From assembly GCF_007990755.1 (NCBI RefSeq), contig NZ_BJXA01000084.1:1-37323 (forward strand): 37,323 bases of DNA, in the 5' to 3' direction. This document shows, piece by piece, positions 16,827-25,273 of this stretch. Origin of the DNA: Nocardia ninae NBRC 108245. Lineage in GTDB: Bacteria > Actinomycetota > Actinomycetes > Mycobacteriales > Mycobacteriaceae. A program made the translations under genes and the position numbers. The notes under the pieces were generated by a model. It did no database searches. It was given only the letters and a program-made list of their open reading frames with translations, and was not told where the DNA came from. How positions within the stretch are numbered: position 1 is the stretch's first letter; each line of letters begins with the position of its first letter.

Positions 16827-18578
16827 TCAGCGTCGATGGACCTCGACTGCGGCGCGCACGCCACTTTCCAAGGCGCCTTGGATCCACGCGGTGTCGAGGC
16901 TGGTGTGGTCACCGGCGAAATGTGTTCTGCCTTCGACCGTTCGGGTGGCGCTGTGGTGGTCGTGCAGTTGGCCGGGGGTGGGGATGGCGGCCTCGCCGAG
17001 CGCGTAGCGGGCGCGCACCCAGCTCTGGGTCAGGCCGACGCCGGTGAATTCGGTGTCCACCCGCGGGCCGAACAGTTCGCGCAGCCCGGCCATCGCGAAG
17101 TGGATCCGTTCGCCCTCGGTGAGCGAATCCCAGCGCATCGCATCGTCGGCGAAGGTGTAGGACGCCAGCACCACGCCGCCGTCGGAATCCTCGACGTGCG
17201 AGGGGAAATAGAGGTTCCGGCTCGGCGAATCCGTGATGCAGCGGCCGCCGCGGAACCCGGTCGGTCCCTGCTCCCAGAAGCGAGTCTTGAACTCCAGCAA
17301 TACTTTTGTCGCCGCGTCGTGGTGCAGTTCGATGATGGCCCGGCGCTTGCCGTAGGACAGTGGCGGGTCGAAGGTGCAGAAGCGGGCGGCGGTGAGCGGG
17401 ATGGCCACGATCGCGTAATCGGCCTCGAACGACTCGACCGGACCGGTCGGCTGACCGTCGGAGCTCTCGTCGCCGGTCTCACCGGTGGTCCAGACCCGTA
17501 CGCCGTGCTCGGTCTGTTCCAGCCGGGTCATTCGCTTACCCATCAGGATGGCGGGCCCGAGTCGCGCGGTCAGGGCGTCGGTGAGCGAGGCCATGCCGCC
17601 CGCCAGTTCCCAGTAGGTCGCATCGGACGGGATCAGCGTGTGATCGACGAGCGGGAAGACGACGCTGTGCCGCAGGCGAGCGGTCAGGTTCTCCAGCGTG
17701 CCGACCGCCTCGATACGTTCCTTCGGCCAGCCCTGCTCCCTGAGATAGCGTCGCAGGGAATGGTTTTCGTAGGTGTGCAGCAACTCCGTCCATCCCTCGA
17801 CCTGCCGCTCGATCGGCTGGTCGGCCAGCAGCGCGACCTGACGCAACGCGGCACCGAGGACTTGCCGGCTGGCGGCCGGCAATCCGCAGCCGAAGCCCGC
17901 GTGCACCGCACCCGGGTTCGCGGCGTATTCGCCTCGGGTGGTGGTGATTCCGTTGACCCTGATCAGACCGCGCCCGGCCGCGGGCGGTGGCACGTAACGC
18001 TGCCTCGGCCCATTGGACCACTCCTCGCCGGTGCGCGATCGATAGAACACCGGGGGAGTCGCGGGAGTGGGCGTTTCCACGAGCACGTCGGAGTTGTAGA
18101 ACGGCCTGCGCGGCACCCCGAGCTTGTCCGCGAGCGCCAACACCATCGGGTGCGCACTGGACAACCGCATCGCGCCCGCCTCGGCGTGCAGGGCAGGATC
18201 GGTGAAGACGCCACGAAAAGTCTTGACCCGCCCACCCGTTCGATTCCCGTTGGCCTCCAGCACCGTGACCTGATGCCCGGCTTCGGCCAGCAGATTCGCC
18301 GCGCTCAACCCCGCAGGCCCGGCCCCGACGACAATGATCTTCTTGCGCCGATCCGTCGCAGGCAGACCGGTATCGACGAGGATCTTCAGGTAGTCCAGCG
18401 TGCGGTCGTTTCCGTTCTCATCGACCCCGAGCAGCTGCCGGGCGAGCGCTGCACTGCGGTCACGCCCGGCGTTCTCGGAAGCGGCCGGCGCGCACGCCGT
18501 CGCCGCAACAGCGCCGGAAGCGACGGCCCCCAGGGCGCCGCGCATCAGACGGCGCCGCGAAACTCTACTCTCTGCCAA
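16827..18578 (-). CDS. Tat-exported FAD-dependent amine/L-amino-acid oxidase
   Basis: A flavoprotein of the monoamine/L-amino-acid oxidase family. I chose the TTG start at 18578 because GGGAGG sits seven bases upstream; an in-frame ATG at 18614 lacks a ribosome site and would add 12 residues. From TTG it is 583 aa. A twin-arginine signal SRRRLMRGALG followed by an Ala-rich core and ATACAPAASE predicts folded export, perhaps with a lipid-anchored cysteine. The FAD-binding loop is VVGAGPAGLSAANLL with VLEANGNRTGGRVKTF. The conserved C-terminal flavin segment is HFAGDHTSLDTAWIQGALESG. These enzymes oxidise an amino acid or amine to the keto acid or aldehyde with H2O2 and ammonia. Substrate unknown. 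Confidence 0.9.
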   Translation of the reverse strand: MAESRVSRRRLMRGALGAVASGAVAATACAPAASENAGRDRSAALARQLLGVDENGNDRTLDYLKILVDTGLPATDRRKKIIVVGAGPAGLSAANLLAEAGHQVTVLEANGNRTGGRVKTFRGVFTDPALHAEAGAMRLSSAHPMVLALADKLGVPRRPFYNSDVLVETPTPATPPVFYRSRTGEEWSNGPRQRYVPPPAAGRGLIRVNGITTTRGEYAANPGAVHAGFGCGLPAASRQVLGAALRQVALLADQPIERQVEGWTELLHTYENHSLRRYLREQGWPKERIEAVGTLENLTARLRHSVVFPLVDHTLIPSDATYWELAGGMASLTDALTARLGPAILMGKRMTRLEQTEHGVRVWTTGETGDESSDGQPTGPVESFEADYAIVAIPLTAARFCTFDPPLSYGKRRAIIELHHDAATKVLLEFKTRFWEQGPTGFRGGRCITDSPSRNLYFPSHVEDSDGGVVLASYTFADDAMRWDSLTEGERIHFAMAGLRELFGPRVDTEFTGVGLTQSWVRARYALGEAAIPTPGQLHDHHSATRTVEGRTHFAGDHTSLDTAWIQGALESGVRAAVEVHRR

Positions 18579-18711
18579 TCCCCAACCTCCCGCACCGTGG
18601 AGCCGCTCCGCCATGACGGCCGCAGACGGTACCCGAATCCGCAGGCCCCACCGGTGAGCTCGACCCCCCGGCCGGTGGCAAGGGCGATTCGTGGCAGATG
18701 CGCACTGCCAG

Positions 18712-19284
18712 TCAACTTTTCGCTGATCGGTGATAGAGCATCCGGGCACGCGCCGCATCGAGCGGTTTGTCGCGGTGCAGTGGCAGGAAGTGCTCCAGCT
18801 GCCATACCTGCGCGCCGGCCGCCTGACGGTTGGCGGTGTGCGCCCACGGCGGATAGACGCGGAAGGCCCGTTTCCCACCGTCGCCCCCCGACGCGAGGAC
18901 CCCGCGCTCGTGCAGCACGTGCGAAGGAAAGACGAACTGGCCCAACTGATCCCGCTCCCGAGTGCTGATGACGAAGAGGTCGATGGGGTCGGTGCGGTCG
19001 AAGGGCTGGATCGGCCCACCCGGGGACCGCTTCCACACGGTGACGAATTGCCCGACTTTGGTGGGGGTCGTCTTGGCCGCGCGAAACCGGATCGAGCGGC
19101 CGTCGACGGTGAACGAGTGGGCGGCGTACGCGGCGCTCTCGGCTTCGGGGATCGGTTGTGAGCAGGCGAATCCGCACGGGTCGTACACGAGCGCTTTCGC
19201 CGTGTGCAGGTCGCCGTCGATGACGGTCGTCGACCATGGCGTCAGGTCGGCGGGCGGTAGGTCGGTGGCGCGCTCGCCGTTCAT
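18712..19284 (-). CDS. MepB-like protein
   Basis: A 190-residue soluble protein from ATG 19284; the frame is open further upstream, but the translation there is low-complexity and begins without a ribosome site. Recognisable MepB-family blocks are VGQFVTVWKRSPGGPIQPFDRTD, FVISTRERDQLGQFVFPSHVL, KRAFRVYPPW and the C-terminal WQLEHFLPL. MepB is encoded beside a MATE efflux pump in Staphylococcus, but its biochemical role is not established and no pump is adjacent here. It lies upstream of the amine oxidase in the same direction with a 133-base gap, so co-transcription is possible but not shown. Confidence 0.82.
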   Translation of the reverse strand: MNGERATDLPPADLTPWSTTVIDGDLHTAKALVYDPCGFACSQPIPEAESAAYAAHSFTVDGRSIRFRAAKTTPTKVGQFVTVWKRSPGGPIQPFDRTDPIDLFVISTRERDQLGQFVFPSHVLHERGVLASGGDGGKRAFRVYPPWAHTANRQAAGAQVWQLEHFLPLHRDKPLDAARARMLYHRSAKS

Positions 19285-19481
19285 GATCACGCGGCCACCT
19301 TGGCATGGGCCACCGACAGAACTCGGCGGGCCGCAATGGCCGAGCCGGGCCTTCTCGAAGCTGGTACAGCAGTCGCGCCCTGCTTCGCCGGTGTGGGGAG
19401 TGCTGCCGTTCCGGGTGAGTAGCGCTGTCCCGGAATTCAATTCCGTTGCGGGGGATGGGTGCGGGCCAGCACTATTCCGGT

Positions 19482-20351
19482 ATGCGTTTCTCGATCAACA
19501 TTCCGAACTTCGGGGACTTCGCCGATGCCAGGACGGTGGCGATGGCGGCAGTGGCGGCGGAACAGGCGGGCTGGGACGCGCTGTTCATCTGGGACCACGT
19601 GGTGCACGACAAGGAGGAGCGGCGGGGGCAGCCGTTCGGTGATCCGTGGATGCTGCTCACTGCGGCAGCGTTGGCGACGTCCCGGATCAGGCTGGGTGCT
19701 TTGGTTACCCCGGTGGCTCGGCGGCGGCCGGAGCAGCTCGCCCGCCAGGTGGCGACTTTGGACTCGCTCAGTGGTGGCCGGGTTATCTTCAGCGCGGGCC
19801 TCGGTGGCCCGGTAGCGGACGAATTCGGCAGCTTCGGCGAGCCGACCGATCCCGTCGTGCTCGCCGAGCGTCTGGACGAAGGTCTGGAATTGTTGCAGCG
19901 CTACTGGTCCGGCGCGCGAGTCGACCATCTCGGCAAGCATTACGAGGTCCGGGACGTCACGTTGCTGCCCGCCTCGACGCAGCAGCCCCGCCCGCCGGTC
20001 TGGATCGGTGGGTTCTGGCCCCGTCGGCGCCCGTTCCGCCGAGCCGCGCGCTGGGACGGCGTCGTCCCCCTGTTCACCGGCGCGAGCCACGGGCATGTAC
20101 CGCCCGTCGATGAGCTGCGTGAGGTCGTCACCTATGTGCACGAACATCGAAAAGAACACCAGGACAAGCCATTCGAGGTCGTAGTCGGCGGCGTCAGTCC
20201 AGGCGATCCCGATAAGGCGCGAGACCTGATCGCCCCACTCTCCGACGTGGGCGCGACCTGGTGGGACGAACGCCAGCTGATGACCACCGATGCTCTGCAC
20301 CGACTCGCACCGATCATGCGACGCATCAATCAGGGCCCTCCCACCCTTTGA
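19482..20351 (+). CDS. LLM-class (F420-type) flavin-dependent oxidoreductase
   Basis: A 289-residue luciferase-like monooxygenase-fold protein. The frame opens at 19446 but MRFSINIPNFGDF at 19482 is the canonical N-terminus. Family landmarks are AAEQAGWDALFIWDHVV (about 22-38), DPWMLLTAAALATSRIRLGALVTPV, the RPEQLARQVATLDSLSGGRVIF block and a C-terminal TWWDERQL. Actinobacterial members commonly use F420H2 or FMNH2. The substrate cannot be inferred. It is divergent from the MepB-like gene; the ~200 bases between them show no clear operator. Confidence 0.9.
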   Translation: MRFSINIPNFGDFADARTVAMAAVAAEQAGWDALFIWDHVVHDKEERRGQPFGDPWMLLTAAALATSRIRLGALVTPVARRRPEQLARQVATLDSLSGGRVIFSAGLGGPVADEFGSFGEPTDPVVLAERLDEGLELLQRYWSGARVDHLGKHYEVRDVTLLPASTQQPRPPVWIGGFWPRRRPFRRAARWDGVVPLFTGASHGHVPPVDELREVVTYVHEHRKEHQDKPFEVVVGGVSPGDPDKARDLIAPLSDVGATWWDERQLMTTDALHRLAPIMRRINQGPPTL

Positions 20352-20405
20352 CGGACTGGCTACCAGCCGGGGTGGCCTCCTCCGCCCCAGCTACCATCGG
20401 ACGCG

Positions 20406-21353
20406 ATGCATATCGACTTGATGCTCGATTCACTGGACGGGCTGTCCGTGGGGGACGCGTTGGGTGCGGAATTTCCCGTCATGCGACGGTCGATTCCGGA
20501 TCTCGGCACCGACAATCTCCCGGCAGGCCCGTGGGGCTGGACCGACGACACCGAAATGGCCTGCTCCGTGGTCGCCGAGCTCGGCCGCCACGGCGGCATC
20601 GACCAGGATCGGCTGGCCGCTGCCTTCGCACGACGCTTCGACCCGCGCCGTGAGTACGGCTTCATCGCCGTCAGCACGTTGCGTCGGATTCGGGAGGGCG
20701 CGCACTGGCGGGAGGTGTCCGGCGCGGCGTACGACAACCAGGGTTCCTGTGGCAACGGTGGCGCCATGCGGGTCGCCCCGCTGGGCGCCTTCTACGCCGG
20801 TGACCCGAAAAGGATTGTCGCCGAAGCGGTCCGGTCGGCGCAGGTAACACATATGCATCGTGAAGGTGTCCTCGGCACGGTCGCGGTGGCACTCGCGGCC
20901 GGGCAAGCCGCGCACGCCCGGTTGAGCGGAACTAGGCCCACGCCAGCGGAGTTCATCACCGCCGTCCTCGACCGCCTCGACGACGGTGAGACGACCCGCC
21001 TGATTCACCGTGCCCGCGCCCTGCTCGGCGCCTCCGTTGCCGAGGCCGCGGCCGAACTGGGCAACGGTTCTCGGGTCACCGCGCAGAACACCGTGCCGTT
21101 CACGATGTGGGTCGCCGCAGCACATCTGCACGACTACCGGACCGCGATCACGACATGCATTGCGGCAGACGGTGATATCGACACGACCAGCGCCATCGTC
21201 GGCGGAATCGTCGCCGCCTACACGGGTACCGCCGGAGTGCCGCAGTACTGGCTCGCCGCGCGCGAACCGCTGCCCGACTGGTTCGATCCGCCACGCCGAC
21301 GCAAACGTTCCGGCATCGGTCGCGTTCGGAGCTGGTTGACCGGCGCATCCTGA
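20406..21353 (+). CDS. ADP-ribosylglycohydrolase (DraG family)
   Basis: A 315-residue protein with every signature of the ADP-ribosyl-glycohydrolase fold: SVGDALGAEF near the N-terminus, the dinuclear-metal motif WTDDTEM (T46-D47-D48), GSCGNGGAMRVAPLG in the middle and the second metal motif AADGDIDTTSAIVGG near residue 250. It should remove ADP-ribose from a protein side chain or a small ADP-ribosylated molecule, using two Mg2+ or Mn2+. The basic C-terminal tail PRRRKRSGIGRVRS is unusual and could be for nucleic-acid or membrane contact. No ADP-ribosyltransferase is in the window. TACCAT lies eight bases before the ATG and no ribosome site is seen, so it may be leaderless. Confidence 0.92.
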   Translation: MHIDLMLDSLDGLSVGDALGAEFPVMRRSIPDLGTDNLPAGPWGWTDDTEMACSVVAELGRHGGIDQDRLAAAFARRFDPRREYGFIAVSTLRRIREGAHWREVSGAAYDNQGSCGNGGAMRVAPLGAFYAGDPKRIVAEAVRSAQVTHMHREGVLGTVAVALAAGQAAHARLSGTRPTPAEFITAVLDRLDDGETTRLIHRARALLGASVAEAAAELGNGSRVTAQNTVPFTMWVAAAHLHDYRTAITTCIAADGDIDTTSAIVGGIVAAYTGTAGVPQYWLAAREPLPDWFDPPRRRKRSGIGRVRSWLTGAS

Positions 21354-21400
21354 GGTGCTCGGCTGACCTGCGGGTCCCCCTGCCGGGTCGGCAGTTCGAT

Positions 21401-21406
21401 TACTCT
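21401..21406 (+). promoter_or_regulatory. Putative -10 box of a leaderless gene (TACTCT)
   Basis: TACTCT matches the actinobacterial TAnnnT pattern and is followed by six bases and the GTG start at 21413, with no ribosome site. Confidence 0.4.
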
Positions 21407-21412
21407 GACGAC

Positions 21413-21622
21413 GTGGGGTTTACCGAATATGCGCCAGGTGACGTCGTCTACTTCCCGGAAGGGCCGTTCAGCGGTGTCTGCGCGGTCGTGCGGGCGGTCG
21501 ACGCCGGGACCGCGAAGCTGCGCCTCGACTTCGGTGAGGGTGCGGTCCACCGGGAAGGGAATGTGCTGCGGGAGCGGCGGCACAGCCTGACCGTCGGATT
21601 CGACGAGATCGAGTTGGTCTAG
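21413..21622 (+). CDS. Small KOW-like beta-barrel protein, 69 aa
   Basis: A 69-residue protein starting at GTG. The pattern YAPGDVVYFPEGPFSGVCAVVRAVDAGTAKLRLDFG resembles a KOW motif (G-D-x-V-x-x-x-x-G-P-F-x-G), as at the end of NusG/RfaH or in ribosomal L24. There is no accompanying NGN domain, so it is not a full NusG paralogue; it may bind RNA or protein through the small barrel. It precedes the membrane-protein gene by six bases and probably shares its transcript. The function is an inference from a short motif. Confidence 0.7.
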   Translation: MGFTEYAPGDVVYFPEGPFSGVCAVVRAVDAGTAKLRLDFGEGAVHREGNVLRERRHSLTVGFDEIELV

Positions 21623-21628
21623 GCACGC

Positions 21629-22465
21629 GTGTCCGCAAACGCTTCGCGGTCCACCGGTCGTTCGGTCGCCCTGCTCGTCACGCTCGCCGTGGGTCTGGTG
21701 GTTGCTTTCGTCGCCGCTCCTGGCAAGGTGGCGGCGAACGGCTCGAGCGAAAGCTTCGGTGATGAAAGCAGCCTTCGCGCGGCCCTCCGCGTGGCGTTCG
21801 TCGAATATTGGAGCTCCGGCGACCGGGACTTCCCGCCTGCCTTATCGGACGTCGTCGATTATTGGTTCCGCTACCACGTAGTCAAAGCCCTGATAGCGGC
21901 CGTTTTGCTGGTCGTGCTCGTGGCACTCGCGGTTCTGCTCTGGCGGGCATTCCTGCGTGGTACCCGAAACAGCCCGGCTCTCGCCTCGGCAGGCGGACTT
22001 GTCACGCTGCTCGCCCTCGCCTCATCAGTGCTGGTAATGGCCAACATCCAGGGTGCGGTAGCCCCCTTCTCCGCCCTGTTGCCGATGCTGACGACCGGCG
22101 CACCCGACGGGCCGCTCGCCGACACGCTCGACCAGATCCGCCTGCAACTCGCCGACTCCCTGAGTGCAGGTGGCCGAACCCCGCCCGCCCTCGACGTGAT
22201 GATCAGCGATTTCGCCCGCTACCACCTGGCCATGGCCGTGATCGCCGCCGTCGCGACCCTCATCCTCATCGCCATGAGCATCGCGTCGTGGACAATGTTC
22301 GCGCGAACGAACTCGTCCGACAACCGATCCCGGCGTGTATGGGGTTCCTTCGGCGCGCTCTTCGCGGTGGTGTCGCTGGCCGCGCTCATCATCGCCGTAG
22401 TGAACACATCCACCGCCACAGACTCGGCCCCCGCCCTCCTAGCCTTCTTCGAGGGCAGTTGGTGA
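21629..22465 (+). CDS. Membrane protein with internally duplicated two-helix unit
   Basis: A 278-residue protein starting at GTG, six bases after the preceding stop. Residues 12-31 form a signal-like or first membrane segment. Four further membrane segments lie at about 86-106, 119-139, 199-222 and 240-260. The two pairs are clearly related: RYHVVKALIAAV at 81-92 matches RYHLAMAVIAAV at 197-208 with a constant offset of 116 residues, each followed by a W-x-x-F end of helix, a polar linker, a Gly-starting helix and an Asn/Ala-rich exit. No family or function recognised. Export or membrane insertion is expected from the N-terminus. Confidence 0.8.
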   Translation: MSANASRSTGRSVALLVTLAVGLVVAFVAAPGKVAANGSSESFGDESSLRAALRVAFVEYWSSGDRDFPPALSDVVDYWFRYHVVKALIAAVLLVVLVALAVLLWRAFLRGTRNSPALASAGGLVTLLALASSVLVMANIQGAVAPFSALLPMLTTGAPDGPLADTLDQIRLQLADSLSAGGRTPPALDVMISDFARYHLAMAVIAAVATLILIAMSIASWTMFARTNSSDNRSRRVWGSFGALFAVVSLAALIIAVVNTSTATDSAPALLAFFEGSW

Positions 22466-22540
22466 AGACCGCCAGCGCTGTCGGCACGCCCGAATCCGCG
22501 TCCGCACTGCTGCATTCCGCACTGACCGAGACTTACGGGG

Positions 22541-23035
22541 TCAGGACGGAATGGGCAGCGGCCGGCGCGGCACCGGCTCGGCGACGACGATCGACGTGGT
22601 CGTCTGCCCGAACATGAGGAACCCGTCGAGTATCTCCTCGAGTTGACCGATCGACGGTCCGTGCACCTGGAGCAGGAAGCAGTCCTCGCCGGTGATCCGG
22701 AAGCACTGCACCACCTGCGGTGTATCTCGGGCCGCCGCAACGATCTTCGGGAGCTGGCCGGGGCCGGGGCGGATGCGCACCAGCGCGGTCACCGGCATGC
22801 CGAGGGCGGCCGGGTCGACCTCCATCCGGAAGCCGGTGATCACGCCGCCGCGTTCCAGCCGCTGCACCCGCTCGGTGACCGCGGGCGCCGACATGCCGAC
22901 CCGGCGGGCGAGCTCGGACATGGACAGCCGTGGATCCGCGTGCAGCTCGTTGAGCAGCCGCACGTTCACAGCGTCCAGCAGCCGCGATCGCCCGGTAAAG
23001 GAATCTCGACCGTTTTGCTTTGATTTTCCAGCCAA
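22541..23035 (-). CDS. Lrp/AsnC-family transcriptional regulator
   Basis: A 164-residue regulator with an N-terminal AsnC-type helix-turn-helix (LLNELHADPRLSMSELARRVGMSAPAVTERVQRLERGGVITGF) and a C-terminal RAM ligand domain ending FLMFGQTTTSIVVAEPV. The frame extends to 23185, but that extension would run through the neighbour's promoter. The TTG at 23035, preceded by GGAAG about ten bases away, gives the normal family length. It is divergent from the EamA exporter with a 63-base intergenic region, so the natural model is that an amino acid bound by the RAM domain controls the exporter. The ligand is unknown. Confidence 0.9.
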   Translation of the reverse strand: MAGKSKQNGRDSFTGRSRLLDAVNVRLLNELHADPRLSMSELARRVGMSAPAVTERVQRLERGGVITGFRMEVDPAALGMPVTALVRIRPGPGQLPKIVAAARDTPQVVQCFRITGEDCFLLQVHGPSIGQLEEILDGFLMFGQTTTSIVVAEPVPRRPLPIPS

Positions 23036-23055
23036 CTCGAGCCATCTTCCTGGAT

Positions 23056-23090
23056 AATGCCATTCCGGCAGTGGGTATTTCTTAGCAAGA
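23056..23090. promoter_or_regulatory. Candidate Lrp operator region between regulator and exporter
   Basis: Two small inverted repeats lie in the 63-base divergent intergenic region: AATG-C-CATT at 23056-23064 and TCTT-AGC-AAGA at 23080-23090. The second is nine bases before the exporter ATG and is close to the 15-bp imperfect palindromes that Lrp proteins bind. No Shine-Dalgarno sequence precedes the exporter. Assignment to this regulator is inferred from position. Confidence 0.4.
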
Positions 23091-23098
23091 TACTCCGC

Positions 23099-23977
23099 AT
23101 GACAACACCGTCCGGGCTCGCTACGCGGCGAACCGCACCGCGGGTGCCCGCGTCGGCCTACTTCGGCATCAGCGCGATCTTCCACTATCTGGGGCCCGCC
23201 TTCGCCGTGCTGCTGTTCGCCCGCGTCGACGTGCTCGGCGTAGCCTGGCTGCGAATCGCTGCCGCCGCAGTAGTTTTCGCGATATGGCGTAAGCCGTGGC
23301 GGCTGGTTCGTCGGCTCACGCCGGAGCAGCGGTGGGTACTGCTCGGGCTCGGTGTGGTGCTCGCGACCATGAACGCGACGTTCTACCTGGCCATCGAACG
23401 GCTACCGCTGGCCACCGTCGGGGCGATCGAGTTCCTCGGCACGATCGTGCTCGCCGCGATCGGTATACGCAACGGCCGCAACGGTATCGCCCTGGTGCTC
23501 GCCATAGCCGGGGTGGTCGCGTTAGTCGATATCCAGTTGGCCGGTGCACCATGGGGTTTCGTCTTCGCCTTCGTGAACTGCGCGTTGTTCATGCTCTATG
23601 TGGTCCTCGGCCACCGGATCGCGAACACCGACAGGGGACTGTCCGGCATCGACCAGCTCGCCGCCGCGATGCTGATCGCCGCAGTCGTCGCGACACCGTT
23701 CTGCCTCGGCTCGGCGATTCCCGCCCTCACCAGCCCGGCGGCGCTGTTGGCCGGCGTGGGCGTCGGCGTCTGCTCGTCGGTCATCCCGTATGTCACCGAC
23801 CAACTCGCCATGGCCCGATTACGCCGCCACACCTTCGCATTGATGCTGAGCATCCTGCCCGCCGTCGCGACGGTGATCGGGATCGTGGTGCTCACCCAGA
23901 TCCCCACCCTCCAGGAGTTGACCGGCATCGCGTTGATCGCCGTCGGTGTCCTGATCCACCAAGAAAGCAAGGAGTAG
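23099..23977 (+). CDS. EamA/RhtA-type drug-metabolite transporter
   Basis: A 292-residue inner-membrane protein with about ten hydrophobic segments in two EamA repeats (roughly residues 15-140 and 150-285). Typical features are GVAWLRIAAAAVVFAIW, NATFYLAIERLPLATVGAIEFLGTI at the end of the first repeat, and VIPYVTDQLAMARLRRHTFALMLSILPAVATVIG in the second. RhtA-like members export threonine/homoserine and other amino acids. Divergence from an Lrp regulator fits amino-acid export. ATG 23099 was chosen over 23057 because the extra 14 residues overlap the promoter. It is followed after two bases by the aldo-keto reductase gene, so the two are co-transcribed. Confidence 0.92.
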   Translation: MTTPSGLATRRTAPRVPASAYFGISAIFHYLGPAFAVLLFARVDVLGVAWLRIAAAAVVFAIWRKPWRLVRRLTPEQRWVLLGLGVVLATMNATFYLAIERLPLATVGAIEFLGTIVLAAIGIRNGRNGIALVLAIAGVVALVDIQLAGAPWGFVFAFVNCALFMLYVVLGHRIANTDRGLSGIDQLAAAMLIAAVVATPFCLGSAIPALTSPAALLAGVGVGVCSSVIPYVTDQLAMARLRRHTFALMLSILPAVATVIGIVVLTQIPTLQELTGIALIAVGVLIHQESKE

Positions 23978-23979
23978 CG

Positions 23980-24960
23980 ATGGAGTACCTCAGGTTGGGC
24001 ATCTCCGGTCTCACCGTGTCCCGGATCTGCCTCGGCATGATGAGTTACGGCAGTCCCGACTCGTGGGCCTGGATGCTCGATGAGGATGCCGCGGCACCGA
24101 TCGTCCGGCAGGCCGTCGAATCGGGCGTCACGTTCTTCGACACCGCGGACATGTACTCCGACGGGGCCAGCGAGCAGATCACCGGTCGGCTGCTCGCCCA
24201 GTTGTTTCCCCGCCGCGACGACTACGTGCTCGCCACCAAGGTCTACTTCCCGATGGGACCCGGCCCGAACGACAAAGGCTTGTCCCGCAAGCACATCATG
24301 TCCGCTATCGACGCCTCGCTCGACCGGCTCGGCGTCGACCACGTCGACCTGTATCAGATCCACCGCTGGGACAACGAGACTCCGATCGAAGAGACCATGA
24401 ACGCCCTGCACGACGTCGTCACCGCCGGAAAGGCCAGATACATCGGCGCCTCCAGCATGTTCGCCTGGCAGTTCGCCAAGGCGCAGCACGTCGCCGAGAC
24501 CAACGGCTGGACGAAATTCATCTCGATGCAGAACCACTACAACCTCGCCTACCGCGAGGAAGAGCGCGAAATGATCCCACTCTGCCGAGACCAGGGCGTC
24601 GGCATCATCCCGTGGAGCCCACTCGCCCGCGGCCTGCTCACCGGCTCCCGCGAACGCGGCGGCGGCCAGACCACTGTGCGCTCCGGCACCGACCCCATCG
24701 CGGACGCCATGTACACCGACGAGGACTTCGACGTAGTCGATGCGGTACGCAAGGTAGCCGCCGAACGCGACCTCCCACCAGCCCAGATCGCCCTCGCCTG
24801 GCTACTCGGCCGCCCCGGGGTAACCGCGCCGATCATCGGAGCGACGAAGACGAAGCACCTCGAAGATGCAGTCGCCGCGGTCCCGATCCGGTTGAGCGAG
24901 AAGGAGATTGCGGCATTGCAAGCGCCGTATCGCCCGCACCCCGTACTAGGCCACCAATAG
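23980..24960 (+). CDS. Aldo/keto reductase
   Basis: A 326-residue (beta/alpha)8 oxidoreductase that starts two bases after the transporter stop, with GGAG overlapping the upstream gene end. The catalytic tetrad is visible: Asp54 in FFDTAD, Tyr59 in MYSDGASEQ, Lys in LATKVYF and His in YQIHRWD. The NADPH-binding end is IIPWSPLARGLLTG and later IIGATKTKHLEDA. It belongs with YajO/Tas-like (AKR11/12-type) reductases, which reduce aldehydes and ketones broadly. Pairing with an exporter under an Lrp regulator suggests detoxification or catabolism of an amino-acid-derived carbonyl, but this is speculative. Confidence 0.93.
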   Translation: MEYLRLGISGLTVSRICLGMMSYGSPDSWAWMLDEDAAAPIVRQAVESGVTFFDTADMYSDGASEQITGRLLAQLFPRRDDYVLATKVYFPMGPGPNDKGLSRKHIMSAIDASLDRLGVDHVDLYQIHRWDNETPIEETMNALHDVVTAGKARYIGASSMFAWQFAKAQHVAETNGWTKFISMQNHYNLAYREEEREMIPLCRDQGVGIIPWSPLARGLLTGSRERGGGQTTVRSGTDPIADAMYTDEDFDVVDAVRKVAAERDLPPAQIALAWLLGRPGVTAPIIGATKTKHLEDAVAAVPIRLSEKEIAALQAPYRPHPVLGHQ

Positions 24961-25148
24961 CGCTGGCGTGGAACGACGTTCGCGCTAGGGTCCGCATACT
25001 CGATGTGCCGACGCCGCGCGCTGAAAGGCTTTGCCGGACCCACGCCCGTCCCATCGAACGATGCGAGTCAGCAGCCGCTCGCTCCCGGCGTGCTTTTCCG
25101 GCATCGGCGGACAGGCGGCACGTGACAGCGCCAAACAAGAGCAGGCAC

Positions 25149-25201
25149 GCCCTGACGTCCCCCTCGGTGATCAGCAGCCCGCCGAACGGGACATGACGGC
25201 G
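25149..25201 (+). repeat. Direct repeat unit 1 (53 bp)
   Basis: First of two copies spaced 72 bases start to start, differing at 9 of 53 positions. Its core reads GGTGATCAGCAGCCCGCCG, flanked by GTCCC and GGGAC arms, so each unit can form a hairpin or present a palindromic binding site around TGATCA. Confidence 0.8.
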
Positions 25202-25220
25202 GCGAAGCGCGAGTGGTCGT

Positions 25221-25273
25221 GCCCTCATGTCCCGTTCAGTGATCAGCGGCCCGCCGGACGGGACGTGGCGGCG
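25221..25273 (+). repeat. Direct repeat unit 2 (53 bp)
   Basis: Second copy, with the better inverted arms: GTCCCGT at 25229-25235 and ACGGGAC at 25258-25264 enclose TGATCAGCGGCCCGC. The nine differences from unit 1 include four that change an amino acid in the opposite-strand frame, so coding conservation does not explain the repeat. Confidence 0.8.

Noticed and set aside
16017-18968. Very long plus-strand frame (983 codons)
   Set aside because: It runs opposite the NTF2-like, nucleotidyltransferase-like and amine oxidase genes, which have clear family motifs; the plus translation has none.
25149-25273. CRISPR-like array
   Set aside because: There are only two imperfect units with a 19-base gap, no further repeats and no cas genes; it is a simple direct repeat.
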